Source: Myxococcales bacterium
Lineage (GTDB): Bacteria; Myxococcota_A; Polyangia; Palsa-1104
Direction: 5' to 3'
Assembly: GCA_003170275.1 (NCBI GenBank)
Contig: PNAM01000046.1
Span: forward strand, 64,863 to 105,123
DNA: 40,261 nucleotides
The translations under genes and the position numbers were made by a program. This document shows positions 7,674-13,991 of this stretch, one piece after another; position 1 is the first letter of the stretch, and the number at the start of each line of letters is the position of its first letter. Below the pieces are notes generated by a model, which saw only the letters and a list, made by a program, of their open reading frames with translations, was not told where the DNA came from and made no database searches.

Positions 7674-8599
7674 CAGTTGGCTCCCAGACCGCGGCCGGTC
7701 AGCTTGACGAACACGTCGCCGAGCGTCGGGCGGCGCAGGCCGACGGAGGCGAGCCGGCCGGGCGCGAACAGCTCGACCAGCCGCGGGATCAGCGCGTGGC
7801 CCTGCGGCGCCTCGATCACCACGCGGCCGTCGAGCACGCGCGGCGGCGTCGGGGTCAGCGCGGCCACCTGCCTGGCGACCTCGTCCGCGCCCTCGGCCTC
7901 GATGGTGATCACGTCGCCGCCCACCTGCTTCTTGAGCGCCTCGACGGTGTCGCAGGCGATCACGCGGCCGGAGTCGAGCACCGCCAGCCGATCGCAGTGC
8001 TCGGCCTCCTCGGGCTGGTGCGTGGTGAGCAGGATGGTGAGGCGGCGCGAATGCTTGAGCTCGTCGAGCTGTTGCCAGATGCGCCGCTGTGTGGCCGCGT
8101 CGATGCCGCGCGATGGCTCGTCCATGATCAAGATCTCGGGATCGTGCAAGAGCACGCGCGCGATCTCGAGCCGGCGCCGCATGCCGCCCGAGTAGCGCTC
8201 GACCGGCTCGCCGGCGCGATCGCGCAGCTCGACCAGCTCGAGCATGCGCTCGATGCGCGCGGCGGCGGGCTTGCCGGTCAGGCCGTAGAGCGCCGCGCCC
8301 AGCCGCAGGTTCTCGATCCCGGTCAGCTTGTCGTCGAGGCTCGGCTCCTGGAACACCACGCCGAGCCGCCGGCGCATGCGCGGATCGGTGGGCGGCGCGG
8401 GCTGGCCGTCGATGAGCACGCGGCCGGCGTCGGGCGCGAGCAGGCCGGTCAGCAGGTGAAACGTCGTCGACTTGCCGGCGCCGTTCGGTCCCAGGAAGCC
8501 GAAGGTCTCGCCGCGCGCGATGTCGAGCGTGAGCCCGTCGACCGCCACGCGATCGCCGAAGCGCCGCGTCAGCCCCTCGAGCCGCAGAAACGGAATCAT
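7673..8599 (-). CDS. ABC transporter ATP-binding protein (DrrA/ABC-2 type)
   Basis: 308 residues; the ATG at 8599 overlaps the ctaB stop (ATGA), so I use it rather than the longer open frame. Walker A GPNGAGKST (37-45), Q-loop VVFQEPS, signature YSGGMRRR (136-143), Walker B ILIMDEPS (156-163) and the H-loop TTH (H194) are all intact. The D-loop reads SRGID where TVGLD-like is usual. A C-terminal DrrA-like extension (about 215-308, ending LGDVFVKLTGRG) is typical of ATPases of ABC-2 exporters. It pairs with the permease downstream. Sitting between heme A/O synthesis genes and SCO, it likely serves oxidase biogenesis; the cargo is unknown. Confidence 0.93.
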   Translation of the reverse strand: MIPFLRLEGLTRRFGDRVAVDGLTLDIARGETFGFLGPNGAGKSTTFHLLTGLLAPDAGRVLIDGQPAPPTDPRMRRRLGVVFQEPSLDDKLTGIENLRLGAALYGLTGKPAAARIERMLELVELRDRAGEPVERYSGGMRRRLEIARVLLHDPEILIMDEPSRGIDAATQRRIWQQLDELKHSRRLTILLTTHQPEEAEHCDRLAVLDSGRVIACDTVEALKKQVGGDVITIEAEGADEVARQVAALTPTPPRVLDGRVVIEAPQGHALIPRLVELFAPGRLASVGLRRPTLGDVFVKLTGRGLGAN

Positions 8600-9480
8600 G
8601 GGCGGCTGAGGACGAGCGCGACCAGGAGCGCGGGCAGGTAGATCAGTGTGTAGAAAAAATACCAACGCGCCCAGCGATTGCCGGCTTCGCGCGACAGCCC
8701 GTAGACGCCGAGGGCCACCAGGCCGCCGCCGAGCGCGAGCGCCGACGCCAGGTAGAACGCGCCGCCGATGCCGGTGCGCACCACCTGCAGCGAGACCGCC
8801 ATCATCAGCAGCGAGTAGAGCGCGATGCGCTCCTTGGCGCCGGCGATGCCGCGCTCGACCGGGACGATCTTCAACCCGGCGGCGCGATACTCGTCGGCGC
8901 GGAACAGCGAGATGGCGATGAAGTGCGGGAGCTGCCACACGAACAAGATCAGGAACAGCGCGATGCCGGCCGGCGCGAGCGTGCCGGTGGCGGCGGTCCA
9001 GCCCATCAGCGGCGGCATCGCGCCCGGGATCGCGCCGACCAAGAGCGCGGCGGTCGAGCGGCGCTTGAGCGGCGTGTACGCGAGCACGTAGATCACCAGC
9101 GACAGCCCCGCGAGCAGGCCGGTGAGCGGGTTGACCGCGAAGGTGAGCAGCGGCACCGCAACGGCGCTCGCGGCCACGCCGAACGCGAGCGCGACCGGCG
9201 GCGCCATCCGTCCCGACGGCAGCGGGCGGTTGCGCGTGCGGGTCATCAGCGCGTCGACGTCGCGCTCGAGGTACATGTTGAGCGCGTTGGCGCCGGCGAC
9301 CACCAGCGTGACGCCGAAGAGCGTGGCCAGCACCAGCGCCAACGGGTGCGGCCCGGGCGCGAGGTACAGCCCGGTGAGCGTGGTCACCAGCACCATGAAC
9401 GTGATGCGTGGCTTGCCGAGCTCGACGATCGCCGAGACGGTGGCGAGGGCGCCGGTGCGTTGCAATGCCGCGGTCTTCAC
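8596..9480 (-). CDS. ctaB: Protoheme IX farnesyltransferase (heme O synthase)
   Basis: 294 residues from a GTG at 9480 that overlaps the ctaA stop (GTGA). It is a UbiA-superfamily prenyltransferase with the CtaB signature NALNMYLERDVDALMTRT followed by RPLPSGRM (residues about 83-112), the second polar loop (LPHFIAISLFRADEYRAAGLK spans about 197-217) and eight to nine hydrophobic helices. It adds a farnesyl group to heme b to give heme O in the cytoplasmic membrane. The start residues VKTAALQ lack a signal, as is normal. Length and motifs are typical, and the adjacent ctaA confirms the pathway. Confidence 0.96.
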   Translation of the reverse strand: MKTAALQRTGALATVSAIVELGKPRITFMVLVTTLTGLYLAPGPHPLALVLATLFGVTLVVAGANALNMYLERDVDALMTRTRNRPLPSGRMAPPVALAFGVAASAVAVPLLTFAVNPLTGLLAGLSLVIYVLAYTPLKRRSTAALLVGAIPGAMPPLMGWTAATGTLAPAGIALFLILFVWQLPHFIAISLFRADEYRAAGLKIVPVERGIAGAKERIALYSLLMMAVSLQVVRTGIGGAFYLASALALGGGLVALGVYGLSREAGNRWARWYFFYTLIYLPALLVALVLSRP

Positions 9481-10382
9481 GTGGTCACCGGCGCGGCGTA
9501 CGGCCCGTCGGCCGCCGGGGCGCGCACGCCGAGCGGGCCGCGCGCGATCAGGTGCAGCGAGACCAGATCGGCGAGCAGCAGCGCGGCGACGCCGAGGTGC
9601 GCGGTCACCGGCACCACGTCGAGGAACGAGGTGATCGAGTAGAGGCCGAGCGTGATCTGCACGACCACCAGCAGCGGCGCCGCGACCGCGAGCGCGCGCA
9701 CCACCGTCCGTCCGCGCGCGGCGCGGAAGGTGACGATCGCGGTGCCGATCACGTACCCGAGCACCAGCAGCGCGAACAACCGATGGAACATATGCAACTG
9801 GAGCGCAGGCACCGCGCCCGCCGGCCACGCCGAGCCGCGGCACAGCGGAATCTCGGTGCACGCCAGGCCCGCGCCCAGGTGCCGCATCAGCGCGCCGACC
9901 AGCATCTGCGCATACACCAGCCCGGCCGCCCACGCGGTCATGCGCCGCACGTTGTCGGGCAGCGGCGACGGCGCGACGGCGGTGCGTGTTCGCAGCACGA
10001 TGTACAACAGGATGCAGAAGAACAGCTGCGAGACCGCCAGGTGCGCGGTCGAGACCATCGTCGGCAGGCGGTAGATCACGGTGAGCCCGCCGAGCACGCC
10101 CTGCGCGATCACGCAGGCGAGCGCGGCGATGCCCAGCCACTTCATGCCGCGCCGCCACAGCCACACCAAGAGCACGATGGTCAACAGCCCGACCGTGGTC
10201 GCGACGATTCGGTGGCTGTGCTCGATGAGAATCCCGCCTTCCATCTTGGGCAGGAGCGAGCCATAGCACAACGGCCAGTCCGGGCACGCCAGCGACGAGC
10301 GCGTGTTGTGGACCAGGCCGCCCATGACGAGCAGCACGAAGGTGAGCGACGCGGTAATGGCGGAAAAGCGGTGCAGGGACAT
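9477..10382 (-). CDS. ctaA: Heme A synthase
   Basis: 301 residues with eight hydrophobic helices. The four heme-ligand/catalytic His motifs of CtaA/COX15 are present: EHSHR, STAHLAVS, LHMFHR and VTAHLG. The extracytoplasmic Cys pairs are also there (ACPDWPLC near residue 33-40 and ACTEIPLC near 175-182), as in two-cysteine CtaA types. It oxidises the C8 methyl of heme O to the formyl group of heme A. The gene starts 50 bp after the cupredoxin-like lipoprotein gene, with a strong palindrome in the gap, and overlaps ctaB by 4 nt. An aa3-type oxidase should therefore be encoded elsewhere in the genome. Confidence 0.96.
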   Translation of the reverse strand: MSLHRFSAITASLTFVLLVMGGLVHNTRSSLACPDWPLCYGSLLPKMEGGILIEHSHRIVATTVGLLTIVLLVWLWRRGMKWLGIAALACVIAQGVLGGLTVIYRLPTMVSTAHLAVSQLFFCILLYIVLRTRTAVAPSPLPDNVRRMTAWAAGLVYAQMLVGALMRHLGAGLACTEIPLCRGSAWPAGAVPALQLHMFHRLFALLVLGYVIGTAIVTFRAARGRTVVRALAVAAPLLVVVQITLGLYSITSFLDVVPVTAHLGVAALLLADLVSLHLIARGPLGVRAPAADGPYAAPVTT

Positions 10383-10397
10383 CGTGTGAACCTGCTC

Positions 10398-10423
10398 GGG
10401 GACGGCCCTCGAGGACCGTCCCC
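10398..10423. repeat. 26-bp near-perfect palindrome (REP-like or attenuator hairpin)
   Basis: The arms GGGGACGG and CCGTCCCC flank a CTCGAGG-type centre; only one base pair of the 26-bp palindrome is mismatched. It lies in the 50-bp gap between the lipoprotein stop (10433) and the ctaA start (10382). Transcribed on the minus strand it would form a very stable hairpin about 15 nt before ctaA, with no T-run after it. This could be a REP-type dispersed palindrome, a partial terminator or an mRNA stabiliser that sets a different level of the two products. Confidence 0.6.
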
Positions 10424-10432
10424 GTTCAGACG

Positions 10433-11239
10433 TTACTTGGCGGTGGCGGTCTCGGAGCCGGTGAACTCGAACTTCACTTCGGCGGGCTTGCCGTCGACGA
10501 CGGTGACTTCGCCCTTCTTGGTGCCGAAGCGCTCATGCCACGCCTCGACTTCGTACTTGCCGGCCGGGACGCCCTTGATGCTGAACGTGCCGTCCGCGCC
10601 GGAGACCGCGAAGTACGGGTTGTTCTGCACCCAGACGTAGCCGGTCATCCACTGATGAACGTCGCACTTGAACTTGAGCATCGCGCCGTTGTCGGTGAAC
10701 TTCTTCTCGATGCTCGGCGTGTTCGGGACCTGCGCCTGGTTGAACAGAGTCGAGGTGCCCTTGTAGGTGTGGACGTTGTGCAGCGTCGGGTCGCCGTTCT
10801 TGATCGCGACCGTCTGGCCGGCGACGACGCCCTGCACGCGCGGGCGATACATGCAGTTTTCCTGCGCGATCGTCGCGGTGTCCTTGGGCGCTTCGGCGGC
10901 GGGGGCGCCGTTGATGTGGATGAGGACGTTGGCGAGCTTGCCGTCCTTGGTGGCGACGACTTCCTCGTCCTTCATCTTGGTCTTGCCGCAGAACGGATCG
11001 GTGGTCCGCTTGAGGTCGGCCATCTCCGGCGCCTTGCCGGTGATCGTGACGGTGCCCTTGACGTCGCCCTTGCCACCCGCGGGGGCGGCGGCGGCGGCGG
11101 GAGCGGCGGCGCTCGGTGCGGCGGCCGGAGTCGGCGCAGCGGCCGGTACGGGCGGCGGCGGCGTCGGTTCAGACTTCTTCTCGTCGCAGCCCGCGACGAG
11201 CACAACACCCAGGGCGATCATGGAAAAATTACGAAGCAT
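10433..11239 (-). CDS. Cupredoxin-like lipoprotein with regulatory (carboxypeptidase-like) beta domain
   Basis: 268 residues; the ATG at 11239 follows GGGAGAG. A lipoprotein signal ends LVAGC (C18), then an Ala/Pro-rich tether (about 24-55). Residues 60-205 look like a plastocyanin-type fold with probable copper ligands H154 (LHNVH), C192, H195 and M198 in CDVHQWM. The last part (about 210-262; GTFSIKGVPAGKYEVEAWH) is a carboxypeptidase-regulatory-like beta domain. The protein should sit in the membrane facing the periplasm and could carry electrons or copper. Its position just ahead of ctaA, SCO and DUF420 fits a role in the oxidase branch, but that is inference. Two other cysteines (C84, C129) could form a disulfide. 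Confidence 0.78.
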   Translation of the reverse strand: MLRNFSMIALGVVLVAGCDEKKSEPTPPPPVPAAAPTPAAAPSAAAPAAAAAPAGGKGDVKGTVTITGKAPEMADLKRTTDPFCGKTKMKDEEVVATKDGKLANVLIHINGAPAAEAPKDTATIAQENCMYRPRVQGVVAGQTVAIKNGDPTLHNVHTYKGTSTLFNQAQVPNTPSIEKKFTDNGAMLKFKCDVHQWMTGYVWVQNNPYFAVSGADGTFSIKGVPAGKYEVEAWHERFGTKKGEVTVVDGKPAEVKFEFTGSETATAK

Positions 11240-11285
11240 GTGGTTTCTCTCCCTCTTGTCGGCGCAATGAAAAGTCGCGCTTTCG

Positions 11286-11312
11286 ATTAACTCACCGAGA
11301 TCAATGTGTCAA
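11286..11312 (-). promoter_or_regulatory. Probable sigma-70-type promoter for the cta operon
   Basis: On the minus strand a perfect -35 hexamer TTGACA (11312-11307) is followed after 15-16 nt by GTTAAT/TTAATC (about 11291-11285). It lies between the end of the ThDP-enzyme gene and the start of the cupredoxin lipoprotein at 11239, so it would drive that gene and probably the cta genes. The -10 match is only moderate. Confidence 0.5.
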
Positions 11313-11324
11313 GTGGGGGTTGTC

Positions 11325-12971
11325 TTAGACACTCAGCTTGGATCCGCCAGTCCGGAGCACAAAGTCGGGATCTATCGCGACGTTGATGCACGTCACCTGG
11401 TCCGAGGCGAGGGCTCCCTTGAGCACCGGAACCAGCTGCGCCGGATCCTCTATATGGTGGCCGCGGCCGCCGAACGCCTCCACTACGCGGTCGTAGCGGG
11501 TCGGGGCGAGCTTGGTGGCGGGCGCGCGCTCGGCCCCGAAGATCATGATCTGCGGCCCGCGAATCTGCCCCCAGGCGGCGTCGTTGGCGACCACCACCGT
11601 GACCGGCAGCTTCAAGCGCACGCAGGTCTCGAAGTCGAAGCCGTTGAGCCCGAACGAGCCATCGCCCGAGAGCACCAGCACCTTCTTTTCGGGATACAGC
11701 TTCTTGGCGGCCAGCGCGAACGGCGCGCCGACGCCGAGACAGCCGAGCGGGCCGGGATCGAGCCAGTGCCCGGGGCGCTCGGGCGCGAGCACCTTGGCGG
11801 CCAGCGCCACGCAGTCGCCGCCGTCGCCGATGACGATGGTGTCCTCGTCGATCGAGTCGGCGATCGCGCGCGCGAGCCGGTAGTGATTGATCGGCCGCTC
11901 GTTCGACTGCTCGTACCCGGCCAGCTCGCGTCGCTGCTTGTCCTCGCCGGCGCGCAGGGTCTCGGCCCACGGTGCAAAGCGCTCCGGGCGCGCGCCCAGC
12001 CGGGTGGCGGCGGCTTCGAGCTGCGCCAGGATCGATCGCGCATCCCCAACGATGCCCACGTCGGCGCGGCGATTCTTTCCGATCTGCGCGGGATCGCGAT
12101 CGATCTGGATGATCTTCGCGTCCTGGTTGATGCCCGCGCCGTAGCCGACGCGGAAGTCGAGCGGCGTGCCGACGACGATCAAAAGATCGGTCGAGCGAAA
12201 CGCCAGCTTGCGCGCGAGATTGAGCGCGTGCGGATTCGAAGCGGGCAGGGCGCCGCGCCCCATTCCGTTCATGACCGTCGGGATCGACAACGCGCCGACC
12301 AGCGCGCGCAGCGACGTGGCCGCGTCGTCCCACCAGATCTGCGAGCCGACGAACAGCACCGGCCGCTCGGCCTTGGCGATCAGCTCGGCGGCGCGCTCGA
12401 CCTCGTCGCGATCGCCGGGCGAGCGCGGCTGCGGCGCGAGCGGCTCGGGCTCGATCGGACTCTCCACCTGCGCGGTCAGCACGTCGAACGGCAGCTCGAG
12501 GAACACCGGCCCCGGCACGCCCGAGACCGCGTGACGGATGGCGGTCTGCACCATCTCCGGCAGCCGGCGCGGATCGGTGACTGTCTGCGCCCACTTGGTA
12601 ACGGTGCGCATGAGCGGGACCTGCTCCATCTCCTGCAGCGCGCCGCGCCCGGCCAGCCGCAGCTCGGCCGCGCCGCCGAGGACCACCAGCGGCGAGTTGG
12701 CCAGCCGCGCGTTGGCCACGCCGGTCACCGCGTCGGTGACGCCCGGCCCGGCGGTGACGATGGTCACGCCCGGCCCGCGAGTCAGCCGGGCCCAGGCATC
12801 GGCCGCGTGCGTCGCCGCCTGCTCGTGCCGGGTGTCGACGATGTCGATGTTCTCGCGCAGGCAGCCGTCGTAGATCGGCGCGACGTGCCCGCCGCACAGC
12901 GTGAACACGCAGCGCACGCCCTCTTTGGCCAGCGCGTGCGCCACCAGGTGACCGCCGATCGAAACCGTCAT
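11325..12971 (-). CDS. Thiamine-diphosphate-dependent enzyme of the acetolactate synthase / 2-hydroxyacyl-CoA lyase group
   Basis: 548 residues; the ATG at 12971 is preceded by GGGAGGGG and starts the Pyr domain. The three ThDP-enzyme domains are complete: Pyr domain with catalytic Glu in RHEQAA (E50) and TAGPGVTD, a central domain around 190-330, and the PP domain with GDGSFGL (436 on) and the ND pair (463-464) that bind ThDP-Mg. The family includes acetolactate synthase, oxalyl-CoA decarboxylase and 2-hydroxyacyl-CoA lyase. I cannot assign the substrate. No small regulatory subunit (IlvH) or ketol-acid reductoisomerase gene is adjacent, which argues against the biosynthetic acetolactate synthase. 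The next gene upstream is the histidine-phosphatase-fold gene, 14 bp away on the same strand. Confidence 0.88.
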   Translation of the reverse strand: MTVSIGGHLVAHALAKEGVRCVFTLCGGHVAPIYDGCLRENIDIVDTRHEQAATHAADAWARLTRGPGVTIVTAGPGVTDAVTGVANARLANSPLVVLGGAAELRLAGRGALQEMEQVPLMRTVTKWAQTVTDPRRLPEMVQTAIRHAVSGVPGPVFLELPFDVLTAQVESPIEPEPLAPQPRSPGDRDEVERAAELIAKAERPVLFVGSQIWWDDAATSLRALVGALSIPTVMNGMGRGALPASNPHALNLARKLAFRSTDLLIVVGTPLDFRVGYGAGINQDAKIIQIDRDPAQIGKNRRADVGIVGDARSILAQLEAAATRLGARPERFAPWAETLRAGEDKQRRELAGYEQSNERPINHYRLARAIADSIDEDTIVIGDGGDCVALAAKVLAPERPGHWLDPGPLGCLGVGAPFALAAKKLYPEKKVLVLSGDGSFGLNGFDFETCVRLKLPVTVVVANDAAWGQIRGPQIMIFGAERAPATKLAPTRYDRVVEAFGGRGHHIEDPAQLVPVLKGALASDQVTCINVAIDPDFVLRTGGSKLSV

Positions 12972-12985
12972 GGCCCCTCCCAGTC

Positions 12986-13609
12986 TCAGCGAATGATCGG
13001 GTTGACGTCGCCCATACAATTGATCGCCAACACGCGCGGCACGCCGTGCTCGGTCTCGAAGCGCAGCGCGGTGACCGAGCACGGCGAGATGCGCAGGCGG
13101 TGGTAGTTCGCGAGATCCATGCCGAGGTAGTGCGCGATCAGCACGCGCAACGGGCCGGCGTGCGAGACGACCATGATGTTCGCGCCGAGCTCGTTGTCGC
13201 CCAGCGCTTGATCGATCGATCCGACCATGCGATCGCGCGCCGCGTGCAGCGTCTCGCCGCCCGGGATCGCGTCCGAGAGCGGGCTGACCAGGAAGCGCTT
13301 GTACTCGTCCGACACGCTCACGTCGGCGTACTTCATGCCCTCCCACTTGCCGGCATGGAAGTCGGTCAGCCGCGGGTCGCGCGCGACCTCATTGTCGTGC
13401 GAGGTCGCGATCAGCTCGGCGGTCTCGAACGCGCGCGGGAGCGGCGACGACAGCACCTCGGCCACGTCGACCCCCTTGAGCCGCGCGGCGAGCTCCTCGG
13501 CCTGGGCGCGCCCTTCGACCGACAGCCCGATGTCCCGGCGCCCCGCCACCCGGCGCTCCCGGCTCCACTCGGTCGCCCCGTTCCGTACCAGCAACAGCGT
13601 GGTGTGCAT
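12986..13609 (-). CDS. Histidine-phosphatase-fold protein with Asn in place of the catalytic His (probable pseudoenzyme)
   Basis: 207 residues of the phosphoglycerate-mutase-like (histidine phosphatase) superfamily. The N-terminal motif that should read LVRHG reads LVRNGATEW: codon 10 is AAC (Asn), replacing the phospho-acceptor His. The rest of the active site is kept: R9, the SSPLPRA arginine (R59), KWEG (E90), GGET (E119) and VVSHAGPLR with the second His (H150). The protein is otherwise full length and undamaged, so this looks like a maintained change and not decay. It may bind phosphorylated ligands without hydrolysing them, or the base may be a sequencing error (CAC to AAC). No Shine-Dalgarno is obvious at the ATG. 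It lies upstream of the ThDP enzyme gene in the same direction. Confidence 0.85.
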   Translation of the reverse strand: MHTTLLLVRNGATEWSRERRVAGRRDIGLSVEGRAQAEELAARLKGVDVAEVLSSPLPRAFETAELIATSHDNEVARDPRLTDFHAGKWEGMKYADVSVSDEYKRFLVSPLSDAIPGGETLHAARDRMVGSIDQALGDNELGANIMVVSHAGPLRVLIAHYLGMDLANYHRLRISPCSVTALRFETEHGVPRVLAINCMGDVNPIIR

Positions 13610-13640
13610 GTGGAAATCGGCACGCTATCACGGAACCCGC

Positions 13641-13668
13641 TTGACAGGCCACCGCCCCCAGGATAAAT
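13641..13668 (+). promoter_or_regulatory. Promoter of the tRNA-Gln/tRNA-Glu unit
   Basis: A perfect TTGACA -35 box (13641-13646) is followed after 15-16 nt by GATAAA/ATAAAT (13662-13668), in an otherwise GC-rich stretch. Transcription would begin near 13675, about 10 nt before the mature 5' end of tRNA-Gln. Confidence 0.7.
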
Positions 13669-13684
13669 CCCTTCGCGCGCTTGA

Positions 13685-13755
13685 TCGGGGATCGTCTAAT
13701 GGCAGGACGGCAGACTCTGGATCTGCCTATCAAGGTTCGAATCCTTGTCCCCGAA
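13685..13755 (+). tRNA. tRNA-Gln (anticodon CTG)
   Basis: The acceptor arms TCGGGGA (13685-13691) and TCCCCGA (13748-13754) pair perfectly. The anticodon arm GCAGA-CTCTGGA-TCTGC gives anticodon CTG, and the T arm is CAAGG-TTCGAAT-CCTTG. The discriminator is A, and CCA is not encoded. The first tRNA of a two-gene unit, it reads CAG, the major Gln codon in a high-GC genome. Confidence 0.93.
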
Positions 13756-13782
13756 CCGGGGCCGATTCCAGGTCGGTCCCAC

Positions 13783-13854
13783 GGCCCCATAGTCTAGCGG
13801 TTAGGACGCCGGCCTCTCACGTCGGAATCCCGGGTTCAATTCCCGGTGGGGTCA
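13783..13854 (+). tRNA. tRNA-Glu (anticodon CTC)
   Basis: Acceptor GGCCCCA (13783-13789) pairs with TGGGGTC (13847-13853) with one G-U. The anticodon arm CCGGC-CTCTCAC-GTCGG gives CTC, and the T arm is CCGGG-TTCAATT-CCCGG. The discriminator is A, and CCA is not encoded. It lies 27 nt after tRNA-Gln in the same transcript. Confidence 0.93.
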
Positions 13855-13860
13855 CGAACC

Positions 13861-13900
13861 AAAGCCCGCTGAGCCCAAAAGGTTCAGCGGGTTTTCTATT
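13861..13900 (+). terminator. Rho-independent terminator of the tRNA unit
   Basis: A stem with core CCCGCTGA / TCAGCGGG, extended on both sides to about 15 pairs (two G-U) around a CAAAA loop, is followed by TTTTCTATTT. It lies 7 nt after tRNA-Glu and is the clearest factor-independent terminator in the window. Confidence 0.92.
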
Positions 13901-13991
13901 TCAGTGGTCGCTGCGCGACGCCGGCCCGATCCTCCAGCGCTCGCGTTCGATCCATTTCCTGCGTAGGATGCGACACCTTGAGGAGGGTCCG

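Noticed and set aside
13227..13991. In-frame upstream extension of the 607-aa protein across the tRNA genes
   Set aside because: It would run through two tRNAs and a terminator; the ATG at 13992 with GAGGAGGG is clearly better.
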